Source of the DNA: Microbacterium rhizosphaerae
Lineage (GTDB): Bacteria; Actinomycetota; Actinomycetes; Actinomycetales; Microbacteriaceae
Reading direction: 5' to 3'
Assembly (NCBI RefSeq): GCF_034120055.1
Contig: NZ_CP139368.1
Span: 2,666,001-2,730,000 of the forward strand
Length of the DNA stretch: 64,000 nt
The notes beneath the pieces were generated by a model that was not told the DNA's origin, did not search any database, and saw nothing but the letters and a program-made list of their open reading frames with translations. The position numbers were made by a program, and so were the translations under genes. Below are positions 25,443 through 34,228 of the stretch, one piece after another (the stretch's first letter is position 1; each line of letters opens with the position of its first letter).

Positions 25443-26966
25443 GTGATCCGCGCCTCGCACGCCGCAGCTCCCCGCCCGCTCTCCACGCGGGCGCGGATCC
25501 TCAGCGCGATCCTCGCGGTCGCCTGTGTGGGGCTCGCGGTGGTGGGCGGCGTGACGTTCCTCGTGCAGCGCGACCGCGTGCTGTCCGAGGTGGACGCCCG
25601 GCTGAAGGCGCAGGTCGGGAGCCTGGAGACGGTGGCCTCGCCGGCACCGGCGGTGAGCCCGAACGACAGCGCCACGACGGCCACCGAGAAGCTGTCGACG
25701 GACGACTTCTCGTCGGTCTCGGACTACCTGCACGCCGTCGTCGCCCGGCTCGTGCCCGCGCAGAACGAGGGCTCGGTCGCGGTGATCGACGGTCGCGCGC
25801 GCTACCGGCCGTCGACCCTGTCCGGCTTCGACCTCTCGCAGAACACGCAGCTGATCACCCGCGCCGTGGCGGAGACGGCCAGGGCCCACGGCACCGTGAT
25901 CGGCACGGCCGACACCTCCCAGGGTGCACTCCGGTACATCGCCATCCCGGTGACGATGTCCGGCGATCCCGAGTCGGGGCTGTACATCCGCGCGATCAAC
26001 CTCGACGCCGAGCTCTCCCCGGTGACCGCGTCCATCACGACGTACGGGATCGCTGCGGTCGTCATGCTGGCCGCGATCGGTCTTGTGGGCTGGTTCGTCG
26101 CAGGACGCCTCCTCTCGCCCATCCGGCGCCTGCATGAGACGGCGGATGCGATCACCCTGACGGACCTCGGCGCCCGCATCCCCGCCGAGGGCAACGACGA
26201 CATCTCCGCCATGACCCGCACGGTCAACTCGATGCTCGACCGCCTCGAGTCCTCGGTGGATGTGCAGCGCCAGCTCCTCGACGACGTGCGCCACGAGCTG
26301 AAGACGCCGATCACGATCGTGCGGGGGCACCTCGAGCTGATGGATGCCGCGGACGCCACAGATGTCGACGAGACGCGCCAGCTCGGCATCGCGGAGCTCG
26401 ACCGCATGACCCGGCTCGTGGACGACATCGACCTGCTGGCCGCCGTCGAGGGCGACCAGTACACGATGGTCGACATCGCCCTGGACCGGCTGACCGCCCG
26501 CATCGGAGGGATGGTCGCCGTCATCCCCGGCCACACGTGGACCATCGAGAGCACGGGGTCGGGAGTCATCCACGGAGACGAAGACCGCCTCCTGCAAGCG
26601 TGGCTCGCCCTGGCCGACAATGCGGCGAAGTACTCGCCCCCGGGTGCCCCCATCGAGCTCGGCTCCTCGATCGACGAGCACCGGGCCCGGCTGTGGGTGC
26701 GCGACCACGGCCCCGGCATCCCGCCCGACATGCGCCGGCGCGTCTTCCGCCGGTTCGACCGTGCCGGCGGCAAGCGCTCCATCGGCGGCTCCGGCCTGGG
26801 CCTCGCGATCGTCGAGGCCATCGCCAAGGCGCATGACGGCGCCTGCACGATCACCGACAGTCCCGGTGGCGGAGCCACATTCTCGATCGAACTGCCGCGT
26901 CATCCCATGGTCGTGCCCACCCCGGTGCGGGCCGACAGCGTCACCCGCCGGGAGGAGGCATCGTGA
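25443..26966 (+). CDS. Sensor histidine kinase
   Basis: A 507-residue membrane kinase. Helices at about 17-41 and 199-220 flank an extracellular sensing region of roughly 155 residues. A HAMP domain (GRLLSPIRRLHETADAI) leads to the dimerisation helix with phospho-accepting His284 (VRHELKTPITIVRGHLELM). The ATPase domain has Asn393 (ADNAAKYSPPG), DHGPGIP and a GGSGLGLAIVEAIAKAH box. The stop overlaps the response regulator start by 4 nt. Kinase before regulator is the less common order. The signal is unknown. Confidence 0.94.
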   Translation: MIRASHAAAPRPLSTRARILSAILAVACVGLAVVGGVTFLVQRDRVLSEVDARLKAQVGSLETVASPAPAVSPNDSATTATEKLSTDDFSSVSDYLHAVVARLVPAQNEGSVAVIDGRARYRPSTLSGFDLSQNTQLITRAVAETARAHGTVIGTADTSQGALRYIAIPVTMSGDPESGLYIRAINLDAELSPVTASITTYGIAAVVMLAAIGLVGWFVAGRLLSPIRRLHETADAITLTDLGARIPAEGNDDISAMTRTVNSMLDRLESSVDVQRQLLDDVRHELKTPITIVRGHLELMDAADATDVDETRQLGIAELDRMTRLVDDIDLLAAVEGDQYTMVDIALDRLTARIGGMVAVIPGHTWTIESTGSGVIHGDEDRLLQAWLALADNAAKYSPPGAPIELGSSIDEHRARLWVRDHGPGIPPDMRRRVFRRFDRAGGKRSIGGSGLGLAIVEAIAKAHDGACTITDSPGGGATFSIELPRHPMVVPTPVRADSVTRREEAS

Positions 26967-27619
26967 CGGTCATACTCATCGCCGAGGACGAGCCGCAGAT
27001 CGCGGCCTTCGTCCGCCGCGGCCTCGAGCACGCCGGCTACCAGACGATCCTCGCCGAGGACGGCGGCGATGCGCTGCGCATCGCCCTCACCGGCGACGTC
27101 GACCTCGTGCTGCTCGACGTCGGGTTGCCGACGTTGGACGGGTTCGAGGTCCTGCGGGAGATCCGCCGCCAGAACGGCGTCCTGCCCGTCGTCATGCTCA
27201 CGGCGCGCACCTCCACGCGCGACACGGTGGAGGGGCTGGATGCGGGCGCCAGCGACTACGTCCGCAAGCCCTTCACGTTCGAGGAGCTCCTCGCGCGGGT
27301 GCGCTCGCGCCTGCGCGACACCGACCGCGGCACCGCCGTGGTGCTCACCCACGGGGACGTCACGCTCGATATCCGCTCCCGGACCGCCGTCGTCGGAGAA
27401 CGCGAGGTCGAGCTGTCCGCACGCGAGTTCGCCCTGGCGCGGGAGTTCCTGCGGCATCCGGGCGAGGTCCTCAGTCGTGAACAGCTGCTCAGCCGCGTCT
27501 GGGGCCTCGACTTCGACCCCGGATCCAATGTCGTCGACGTCTACGTGCGGTACCTGCGCGCCAAGTTCGGCCACGACCGGATCGCGACGGTCCGCGGCGT
27601 GGGCTACCGGTGGGACTGA
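26963..27619 (+). CDS. OmpR-family response regulator
   Basis: A 218-residue regulator. The receiver domain has acidic residues at 8-10, the phospho-acceptor Asp52 and Lys102 (YVRKPFTFEEL). The C-terminal winged helix (about 125-218) has the usual ELSAREFALAREFLRHPGEVLSREQLLSRVWG and SNVVDVYVRYLRAKF. It should act with the kinase encoded in overlap upstream. A strong hairpin follows 25 nt after the stop. Confidence 0.95.
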   Translation: MTVILIAEDEPQIAAFVRRGLEHAGYQTILAEDGGDALRIALTGDVDLVLLDVGLPTLDGFEVLREIRRQNGVLPVVMLTARTSTRDTVEGLDAGASDYVRKPFTFEELLARVRSRLRDTDRGTAVVLTHGDVTLDIRSRTAVVGEREVELSAREFALAREFLRHPGEVLSREQLLSRVWGLDFDPGSNVVDVYVRYLRAKFGHDRIATVRGVGYRWD

Positions 27620-27643
27620 CAGCCCCAGCCCCGCACAGAGAAA

Positions 27644-27674
27644 GGCCCCCGACGCTGGGGAAACGTCGGGGGCC
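27644..27674. terminator. Strong hairpin terminator after the two-component genes
   Basis: GGCCCCCGACG (27644-27654) and CGTCGGGGGCC (27664-27674) make a perfect 11-bp stem with a 9-nt loop. It lies 25 nt after the response regulator stop and just past the end of the convergent gene at 27703, so it can serve both strands. Confidence 0.8.
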
Positions 27675-27702
27675 GGGGGCGGTGCTGGGGATACCGCCCG
27701 GG

Positions 27703-28299
27703 TCAATCGCGGTGTGCTGGGGATGACTCTCGCGATTGAGACGTGAAACTCTTGTCGTGGCCGCGTGCCTTGCCGCTGTCGCGGCCGTTGCCATGAACGG
27801 GCGCCTGCGCGATGACGCCGTCGCGCTGAACGAGCTTCGGGCTCATCACGGGCGCGTTGAGCCGGCTCTGGCCGCCGGCTCCGTTGCCGGCGGTCTGGTC
27901 GCTGTTCTGATGCCCGTTCTGGCCGCCCTGCCCGTTCGCGTCCTGGCCCGACGAGTGCTGGCCGGACGCCGGACGCCTGTTGCCGGATGCCTCCGACTTC
28001 GCCGCCGTGGCCCTGGAGGCCTTCGCCGGGGAGGTGAGGATCTCACCGGGCTCCGGAGCCGGCACCGTCACCGTCTCGGGCGCTGCGGGAGCAGGGATGT
28101 CCGAGTCCGCCGCGACCACGGGGAAGGGCGTCGGATGCGACGGCGCGACCACGTCGATCTTCGCCACCGACACGCGTGACCCGGCGTTGTCGGCGCGCGC
28201 GCCGAGGTCCGTGATCGTCACGACGCCGATGATGCCGCTGACGATCACGGCCGTGCCGGCGATGCCCGCCGTCACCGCCATGCGCGCTGCCATCGACAT
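27703..28299 (-). CDS. Membrane-anchored low-complexity protein
   Basis: A 198-residue protein with one N-terminal helix (about 6-28) acting as an uncleaved signal. An extracellular Pro/Ala/Val region (about 45-95) and a Gly/Gln/Asn/Ser-rich stretch (about 105-145) with alternating Gly-Gln and Gly-Asn follow. The C-terminus is basic and His-containing. A GAGGGG ribosome site supports the ATG at 28299. There is no recognised domain. It faces the two-component genes tail to tail, so a shared role is not implied by the layout. The composition suggests a disordered envelope protein. Confidence 0.7.
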   Translation of the reverse strand: MSMAARMAVTAGIAGTAVIVSGIIGVVTITDLGARADNAGSRVSVAKIDVVAPSHPTPFPVVAADSDIPAPAAPETVTVPAPEPGEILTSPAKASRATAAKSEASGNRRPASGQHSSGQDANGQGGQNGHQNSDQTAGNGAGGQSRLNAPVMSPKLVQRDGVIAQAPVHGNGRDSGKARGHDKSFTSQSRESSPAHRD

Positions 28300-28463
28300 C
28301 CCCTCGGTCTGCTGCTCGGTCGCACACGAATTCGTGCGGGCGACCACACACTCTATGGTCGCGTGTCCGCGGGCCGACATGTGCGCATTTCCGATGAAAC
28401 TATTCTCATCTTCGATGGACACGTCGGCCCGCGGCCGAGCGGATTCCGAGCGGGCCCCGAGCG

Positions 28464-29831
28464 TCAGGCGAGCTCGCCGGCCTCCAGCAGATCCGTCACG
28501 AGGGCAGCGATCGCCGAGCGCTCCGAGCGGACCAGCGTCACGTGGCCGAACAGATCGTGCCCCTTCAGCGTCTCGATGACAGAGGCGACGCCGTCGTGAC
28601 GTCCGACCCGCAGGTTGTCGCGCTGACCGACGTCGTGGGTGAGCACCACGCGCGAGTTCTGGCCGATGCGGCTGAGCACCGTGAGCAGCACGTTCCGCTC
28701 GAGCGACTGCGCCTCGTCGACCACGACGAACGCGTCGTGGAGCGAGCGCCCGCGGATGTGGGTCAGCGGAAGCACCTCGAGGATGCCGCGAGCCATGACC
28801 TCTTCGATGACGTTGGAGGAGACGACCGAGCCCAGGGTGTCGTAGACCGCCTGACCCCACGGGTTCATCTTCTCCTGCTGGTCTCCGGGGAGGTAGCCGA
28901 GCTCCTGGCCGCCGACCGCGAACAGCGGCCGGAAGACGATGATGCGCTTCTGCAGCTGACGCTCGAGCACGGCCTCCAGACCCGCGCACAGCGCCAGCGC
29001 CGACTTGCCGGTCCCGGCGCGCCCGCCCAGCGACACGATTCCGACGCTCGGGTCCAGCAGAAGGTCGATCGCGATCCGCTGCTCCGCCGAACGGCCGTGC
29101 AGCCCGAAGACATCACGGTCGCCGCGCACGAGCCGGTACTCGCCTTCTCCTGTCACACGTCCGAGCGCCGAGCCGCGCTCCGAGTGGATGACCAGGCCCG
29201 TGTTGACCGGAACGCCCCGGATGTCGTCGCTCGTGCCGATCTCGGTCTCGTAGAGGTCGCTCATCTCGTCGCCCGAGAGGTCCACGCTGGCGATGCCGGT
29301 CCAGCCCGAGTCGATCGCCTGCTCGGCGAGGTACTCCTCGGCGACGATGCCGAGCGAGGCGGCCTTCACACGCATCGGCAGGTCCTTAGACACGACCGTG
29401 ACGTCCTGACCGTCCTGCATGAGGTTCATCGCGACGGCGAGGATGCGGGTGTCGTTGTCGCCCAGGCGCATGCCTGCCGGCAGGACCGACGCATCCGTGT
29501 TCGTGAGCTCGACGCGCAGCGTCCCGCCGTCTCCGACCGGCACCGGGAAGTCCAGGCGCCCGTTCTCGATGCGCAGCTCGTCGAGGTGCCGCAGCGCCTG
29601 TCGCGCGAAGTACCCGATCTCCGGGTCGTGGCGCTTGCCTTCGAGCTCGGTGATCACGACGACGGGGATCACGACCGAGTGCTCGGCGAACCGGAAGAAC
29701 GCGCGGGGGTCGCTCAGCAGCACCGACGTGTCGAGAACGTACGTGCGCAGGCCTTCGTCCTGCGTGATGTCATCTCCGGCGACGTCGTCGACGATGGCCT
29801 GCTGGTGGTGCTGTGCTGCTCGAGTGGTCAC
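28464..29831 (-). CDS. PIN-PhoH2-type ATPase
   Basis: A 455-residue PhoH2-like protein. An N-terminal PIN nuclease domain (about residues 28-180) begins with [18 protein letters not shown], contains [11 protein letters not shown] and ends at the acidic LGDNDTRIL region. A PhoH ATPase (about 235-450) follows, with Walker [14 protein letters not shown] and Walker [16 protein letters not shown]. The family couples RNA unwinding to RNA cleavage. The gene starts with GTG at 29831. The upstream 197 nt holds several hairpins that may form a structured leader. Confidence 0.93.
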   Translation of the reverse strand: MTTRAAQHHQQAIVDDVAGDDITQDEGLRTYVLDTSVLLSDPRAFFRFAEHSVVIPVVVITELEGKRHDPEIGYFARQALRHLDELRIENGRLDFPVPVGDGGTLRVELTNTDASVLPAGMRLGDNDTRILAVAMNLMQDGQDVTVVSKDLPMRVKAASLGIVAEEYLAEQAIDSGWTGIASVDLSGDEMSDLYETEIGTSDDIRGVPVNTGLVIHSERGSALGRVTGEGEYRLVRGDRDVFGLHGRSAEQRIAIDLLLDPSVGIVSLGGRAGTGKSALALCAGLEAVLERQLQKRIIVFRPLFAVGGQELGYLPGDQQEKMNPWGQAVYDTLGSVVSSNVIEEVMARGILEVLPLTHIRGRSLHDAFVVVDEAQSLERNVLLTVLSRIGQNSRVVLTHDVGQRDNLRVGRHDGVASVIETLKGHDLFGHVTLVRSERSAIAALVTDLLEAGELA

Positions 29832-29846
29832 AACCCGCTCCCCGCC

Positions 29847-29931
29847 CCGGGACCTCTCCCGGCTTCAGGCGAGTCGACCACTGGCTGCGAGTCGCGATCC
29901 GTTTGGCCGACCCGATCGGGCACCTTGCCCG
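29847..29931 (-). promoter_or_regulatory. Putative structured leader upstream of the PhoH gene
   Basis: Two perfect hairpins lie in the 5' region of the PhoH-type gene. One is CCGGGA/TCCCGG (29847-29862, loop of 4) and the other is CGGGCA/TGCCCG (29917-29931, loop of 3). Between them GCGAGTCG occurs twice (29869-29876 and 29887-29894). I compared it by eye with the known consensus of c-di-AMP, cobalamin, GEMM and ZTP riboswitches and found no match. It may be an RNA leader or simply GC-rich structure. Confidence 0.35.
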
Positions 29932-30028
29932 ATGCCATGAACGTACGACGACATCGCGCGTACGTCGGTAGCGCCACGCCTGCGTGTCTCTGAACGCTCC
30001 GTGAACGCGAAGCCCGTCACCCGCCGGC

Positions 30029-31150
30029 TCAGGCGACGCGTGAGGCGGCGAACGCGCCGAGTGCGTCCTGCAGCATGTGGAGCGTGCCGATGTCGGTGCC
30101 CGCGTGCGGTGCGAGCCGGATGAGCCCGGACCGCGTCGTGAACACCAGGCCGTAGTTCGCGAGCGTGGCGGCCAGCGGCCCGGCATCCTGCGGATCGGGG
30201 GCGAGCGCGACGATTCCGGCTCGCCGCGCCGGGTCACGGGGAGTGACGACCGGGATGCCGTGTCCGTCCGCGAGCGCGATGACCTCGTCCACGCGCTCGG
30301 CGAGCGCACGCTCGATGACACCGACACCCACGTCGGCGATCTCCCGGGCCGTGGCTGCGAGGCGGCCCGCGGCGAGGTGGTCCAGGACGGACACGCCGTA
30401 CGCCTGCACCGATGCGGCGGGTGGGACGATCGCATCCACCGGAAGATCCCCCTCGACAGCGGCGAAGCCGGACAGCACCGGCGCGATGCGCTCGCGCGCG
30501 ATGTCGGAGAACGAGGCGAATCCGGTCCCCCGTCCCGCCCGCAGCCACTTGTAGCCGTGCCCGCACACGACATCGGCGGCCTCGTACTCCGCCTCGATGA
30601 CGCCGAAGCCCTGGATCGCGTCGACGATGAGCAGCCGGTCGCCGATGACGTCGCGGATCGCGCCGAGGTCGGCGCGGTAGCCGGTGCGGAAGTCGACGAG
30701 GCTGACGGCGACGGCCGTCGTCTGGTCGGTGAGCGCGTCGCGGATGGAATCCGGCGTCACGAAGCCGTCCTCCGGATCGAACAGGTCGAGCGTCGCACGG
30801 CCGGTGAGGGCGACAGCGCGTGCGGCGGTGATCGTGAGGCTCGGGAACTCGCTCCGGGCGACCAGCAGGCCGCCCTCGAGGCCGAAGAACGCGTGCATGA
30901 GGCCGTAGCTGGTCGACGGTTGCAGCGTCACGTGCTCCGCATCCGTCCCGAGCAGCTCGCCGAGCAGCTGCCGCGCCTCACGGTCGTGGTCCGCCACCAG
31001 ATCGATGCTCGATCGGCGCCCGGTGCCGAGGAGGTCGGCATCCGCCTGCACCTCGCTGCGCACGCCCGGTGAGAGCGGACCGAACGCCGCCCAGTCGAGA
31101 TATCCGGGCTCGCCGTCGAAGGACGCGGCGAAGGTCGCGAGATCGCTCAT
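30029..31150 (-). CDS. Class V aminotransferase (PLP-dependent)
   Basis: A 373-residue PLP enzyme of the class V / cysteine-desulfurase-like fold. Cofactor features are the QPSTSYGLMHAFFG turn (about 77-90), Asp177 in LLIVDAIQGFG pairing with the pyridine nitrogen, and Lys201 in CGHGYKWLRAG as the Schiff-base residue. The absence of the long Cys-containing active-site loop argues against a desulfurase; a kynureninase-like or aminotransferase activity is more likely. The ATG at 31150 starts MSDLATFAASFDGEPGYLDW, the usual lead-in. It is downstream of uppS on the same strand, 71 nt apart. Confidence 0.85.
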   Translation of the reverse strand: MSDLATFAASFDGEPGYLDWAAFGPLSPGVRSEVQADADLLGTGRRSSIDLVADHDREARQLLGELLGTDAEHVTLQPSTSYGLMHAFFGLEGGLLVARSEFPSLTITAARAVALTGRATLDLFDPEDGFVTPDSIRDALTDQTTAVAVSLVDFRTGYRADLGAIRDVIGDRLLIVDAIQGFGVIEAEYEAADVVCGHGYKWLRAGRGTGFASFSDIARERIAPVLSGFAAVEGDLPVDAIVPPAASVQAYGVSVLDHLAAGRLAATAREIADVGVGVIERALAERVDEVIALADGHGIPVVTPRDPARRAGIVALAPDPQDAGPLAATLANYGLVFTTRSGLIRLAPHAGTDIGTLHMLQDALGAFAASRVA

Positions 31151-31221
31151 CCGGTCATTCTGACACGCCGGAATCCACCCGCCGCGAGGGCTTGGCGACA
31201 AGCCTCGCGTGTGGGGCGGCC

Positions 31222-32007
31222 TCAGCTGCCGTAGCGGCGATCGCGGGAGCCGTAGTCGCGGATCGCCCGGAGGAAGTCCACCTCGCGCAGATCCGGACCC
31301 AGAGCCTCGACGAAGTAGAACTCGCTATGCGCCGACTGCCACAGGAGGAAGTCGCTCAGCCGCTGCTCACCGGAGGTCCGGATGACGAGATCGGGGTCCG
31401 GCTGGCCGCCGGTGTAGAGGTGCTCGCCGATCTGCTCAGGGGTCAAGCTCGCGGCGAGCTCCTCCAGAGAGCCGCCGGTGGCGTCGTGCTGCGCGATGAT
31501 GCTGCGCACCGCGTCGACGATCTCGCTGCGGCCGCCGTATCCGACGGCGAGGTTGACGTGCAGCCCGGTGTTGTCCTTGGTGCGCGCCTCCGCCTCGCGC
31601 AGCACGCGGAGCAGTTCGGGGGGCAGCAGCTCGGCGCGGCCTACGTGCTTGATCCGCCAGCCCGGGACTCGTGAGATCTCGTCTGCGAGCTGGGCGATGA
31701 TGTCGTTCAGATCGGAGAGCTCGACGGCGTCGCGCTTGCGCACGTTGTCGGTGGAGAGCAGATACAGCGAGACCACCTTCACGCCGACGCCGTCGCACCA
31801 GCGCAGGAACTCCTGCATCTTCGCGGCTCCGGCGCGGTGGCCGTCGGCCGCCGACTGGTAGCCCAGCTGCCGCGCCCAGCGGCGATTGCCGTCGATCATC
31901 ATCGCGACATGGTGGGGCACCGACTCGGGGGCGAGGCCCCGGCGCAACCGGTTGATGTAGAGCCGGTAGAGGGGGCCCTGCCCCGCGTTGGCCCGGTCGC
32001 GCGTCAC
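31222..32007 (-). CDS. uppS: Isoprenyl transferase (undecaprenyl/decaprenyl diphosphate synthase)
   Basis: A 261-residue cis-prenyltransferase that builds the lipid carrier for peptidoglycan and other envelope polymers. The key Asp39 is in AMMIDGNRRWARQLGY. Other motifs are FLRWCDGVGVKVVSLYLLSTDN and DLVIRTSGEQRLSDFLLWQSAHSEFYFVE near the C-terminus. The basic Arg-Leu-Tyr-x-x-Tyr N-terminus is common in actinobacterial Z-type enzymes. The GTG at 32007 was chosen. The gene is divergent from the hemolysin III homologue. Confidence 0.95.
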   Translation of the reverse strand: MTRDRANAGQGPLYRLYINRLRRGLAPESVPHHVAMMIDGNRRWARQLGYQSAADGHRAGAAKMQEFLRWCDGVGVKVVSLYLLSTDNVRKRDAVELSDLNDIIAQLADEISRVPGWRIKHVGRAELLPPELLRVLREAEARTKDNTGLHVNLAVGYGGRSEIVDAVRSIIAQHDATGGSLEELAASLTPEQIGEHLYTGGQPDPDLVIRTSGEQRLSDFLLWQSAHSEFYFVEALGPDLREVDFLRAIRDYGSRDRRYGS

Positions 32008-32112
32008 GCGTCTAAACTACCCGCGCCGCTCCCACCCGCGCATCCTGACCCCTTGCCTGGAGGATGCCCGCATGTTCCCCGGGGGGCATGCCGAGACCCG
32101 TAGTCTCGAGGG

Positions 32113-32853
32113 GTGAGCAAGCGCAGCGACAGGGCCGAGGTCGAGATGCCCCAGCTTCCCCTGATGGATGCTGCGGACGCCGACGCCGCCGCTCCCGAGA
32201 TCAAGCCGACGTGGCGCGGCTGGATCCACGCGGGCACGTTCCCGGTCGCGATCGCGGCGGGCATCGTGCTCATCACCTTCGCGCAGACCGCACCGGCCAA
32301 GTGGGCCTGCGCGGTCTTCATGGTGACGTCGCTCCTGCTCTTCGGCAACTCGGCGCTCTACCACCGGTTCAACTGGGGTCCGACGACCAAGGCCGTGCTC
32401 AAGCGCATCGACCACGCCAACATCCTGCTGCTGATCGCCGGCACCTACACGCCGGTCGCCGCCCTCGCGCTCCCGCCGCAGCAGGGGACGATCCTGCTCG
32501 TACTGGTGTGGACCGGGGCGCTGCTCGGCATCCTCTTCCGCGTGTTCTGGATCCACGCGCCGCGCTGGCTCTACGTGGCGCTGTATCTCCTGCTCGGCTG
32601 GGCCGCGGTCATGTACGCCGCCGACCTGCTGCGCGCGAGCCTCGCCATGTCGATGCTCATCCTCGCCGGCGGCCTGCTGTACACCGTCGGCGCCGTCGCC
32701 TACGCGCTCAAGCGACCGAACCCGTGGCCGGGGAAGTTCGGCTTCCACGAGATCTTCCACGTCTGCACGGTGCTGGCGTTCCTGTGCCACTGGACGGCCT
32801 GCCTGATCATCGCGCTGCACCCGGTCGTGCCGTCGCTCGGCGCGCCGGGCTGA
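32113..32853 (+). CDS. Hemolysin III / PAQR family membrane protein
   Basis: A 246-residue protein with seven membrane helices. The PAQR/HlyIII zinc-type motif appears as FGNSALYHRFNW (Ser and His in the second and third helices). KRIDHANILLLIAGTYTP (Asp, His) and, at the C-terminus, FHEIFHVCTVLAFLCHW (two His) complete it. This is the arrangement that coordinates zinc in a ceramidase-like active site. In bacteria its role is unclear; the name hemolysin is historical. GTG start at 32113. The uppS gene is divergent, 105 nt away. Confidence 0.93.
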   Translation: MSKRSDRAEVEMPQLPLMDAADADAAAPEIKPTWRGWIHAGTFPVAIAAGIVLITFAQTAPAKWACAVFMVTSLLLFGNSALYHRFNWGPTTKAVLKRIDHANILLLIAGTYTPVAALALPPQQGTILLVLVWTGALLGILFRVFWIHAPRWLYVALYLLLGWAAVMYAADLLRASLAMSMLILAGGLLYTVGAVAYALKRPNPWPGKFGFHEIFHVCTVLAFLCHWTACLIIALHPVVPSLGAPG

Positions 32854-32856
32854 TCC

Positions 32857-33159
32857 TCAGTTCCTGCCCGGATCGACGTCCTGGTCGTCGACGTCGGTCT
32901 TGCGCTCGGCGATATCGGCCTGCTCGGCGGCGAGCTGCTCCGCATCGAGCTCCTCGCGCACCTCGGCCCGGTAGCGGCCGCGACGGATGCGTCGCATCAT
33001 GTCCCACACGAGGAAGACGACCACGACCGCAAGGATCGCGATCAGCACGAAGCCGGCGACGCCCGGGGTCACCGCATTCGGATCGACGTCGGTCGGCGAC
33101 GGCGAGGGCGTCGGCGTGGCCTCCGCGAATCGGCTGATCGCGGCGGTGACTGCATGCAT
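32857..33159 (-). CDS. Small single-helix membrane protein with acidic tail
   Basis: A 100-residue protein with a Thr/Pro/Ser-rich external N-terminus (about 13-30), one membrane helix (about 34-53) and a cytoplasmic tail. The tail begins Arg-Arg-Ile-Arg-Arg and becomes a highly charged helix (Glu/Ala-rich). The ATG at 33159 begins MHAVTAAI. It ends 3 nt from the convergent hemolysin III gene and is divergent from the DUF4307 gene. The family is not recognised beyond general similarity to small actinobacterial membrane proteins. Confidence 0.75.
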   Translation of the reverse strand: MHAVTAAISRFAEATPTPSPSPTDVDPNAVTPGVAGFVLIAILAVVVVFLVWDMMRRIRRGRYRAEVREELDAEQLAAEQADIAERKTDVDDQDVDPGRN

Positions 33160-33244
33160 GTGTCCTCGTTTCGCGCGGGAAGCGCATAGCCTGGAGTTCC
33201 AGCCTAATTCCTCCCGAAATCCCTCATTCCTCCCCGAAACGGTC

Positions 33245-33640
33245 ATGACGACTCAGGACATGCTCGACGAGCGCTACGGGCGCCGAAGCGCCGCCCGCTC
33301 CCGGCGGATCACGCTCATCGTCGTCATCGCGATCGCGGCCATCATCGTGGCCGCGGTGTCGTGGTACACGATCAACGACAAGTCGAACAGCATCGACGCC
33401 GAGGCGACGGGTTTCCGCATCGCCGACGCCCGCTCGGTCTCCGTGACCTTTCAGGTCACCGCGCCCCCCGGATCCGCGCTCGCGTGCGTCATCGAGGCCG
33501 ACGACGAGCAGCACGGGATCGTGGGCTGGAAGGTCGTGCAGTACCCCGCATCCTCCGCTCACCACCGGGCGTTCACCGAGACCGTGCCGACCGTCGGACT
33601 CGCCGTGACAGGTTTGGTGAACTCCTGCTGGTTGACGTAG
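33245..33640 (+). CDS. DUF4307 membrane-anchored protein
   Basis: A 131-residue protein. MLDERYGRRSAARSRR precedes a single membrane helix (about residues 22-42), and an extracellular beta-rich domain with one Cys pair candidate (ALACVIEA and NSCWL at the C-terminus) follows. This is the standard layout of the actinobacterial DUF4307 family, of unknown function. It usually lies just upstream of greA, as it does here. Confidence 0.87.
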   Translation: MTTQDMLDERYGRRSAARSRRITLIVVIAIAAIIVAAVSWYTINDKSNSIDAEATGFRIADARSVSVTFQVTAPPGSALACVIEADDEQHGIVGWKVVQYPASSAHHRAFTETVPTVGLAVTGLVNSCWLT

Positions 33641-33724
33641 TCTGCATGGACTGCACAGACCGACGCCCTGGCCAACGCCGGGGCGTCTCGGCTTATCACC
33701 CCCCGTGGGAAGAAGGAGACCGCC

Positions 33725-34216
33725 GTGTCCGATGACACCCAGGTGACGTTCCTCACGCAGGACGCGTACGACCGGCTCGCCGCCGAGCTCGAGGAGCTGT
33801 CGACGACCGGCCGCGAGGAGATCGCGAAGCGCATCGAGGCGGCACGCGAAGAGGGCGATCTCAAGGAGAACGGCGGCTACCACGCCGCGAAGGACGAGCA
33901 GGGCAAGCAGGAGGCCCGCATCCGCACCCTCCAGGGTCTGCTCAAGCACGCCAAGGTCGGCGAGGCGCCCGTCAGCACCGGGGTCGTCGAGCCCGGCACG
34001 GTGGTCACCGCCGTCGTCGCCGGCGGCGAGGAGGTCTTCCTGCTCGGCAACCGCGAGATCGCGTCGAACAGCAAGCTCGACGTCTACAGCGAGGCGTCTC
34101 CGCTCGGATCCGCGATCCTCGGCCTCAAGGAGGGCGCGCAGACCTCGTACACGGCCCCCAACGGCCGCGAGATCGCCGTCGAGATCGTGAAGGTCGAGAC
34201 CTACGCAGGGCAGTGA
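33725..34216 (+). CDS. greA: Transcription elongation factor GreA
   Basis: A 163-residue GreA that rescues backtracked RNA polymerase by stimulating cleavage of the transcript end. The N-terminal coiled coil carries the acidic tip EEGDLKENGGYHAAK (about residues 42-56). The C-terminal FKBP-like domain ends PNGREIAVEIVKVETY. It starts with a GTG after GAAGGAGACC. Helpfully, HelR at 36.8 kb is a second factor acting on stalled or drug-bound RNA polymerase in this window. Confidence 0.96.
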   Translation: MSDDTQVTFLTQDAYDRLAAELEELSTTGREEIAKRIEAAREEGDLKENGGYHAAKDEQGKQEARIRTLQGLLKHAKVGEAPVSTGVVEPGTVVTAVVAGGEEVFLLGNREIASNSKLDVYSEASPLGSAILGLKEGAQTSYTAPNGREIAVEIVKVETYAGQ

Positions 34217-34228
34217 GCCCCGCGCCGG

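Noticed and set aside
29832..30028. Cobalamin, c-di-AMP or ZTP riboswitch before the PhoH gene
   Set aside because: Short resemblances (for example GAAGCCGGGA to the B12 box) exist, but the required surrounding motifs and length are missing.
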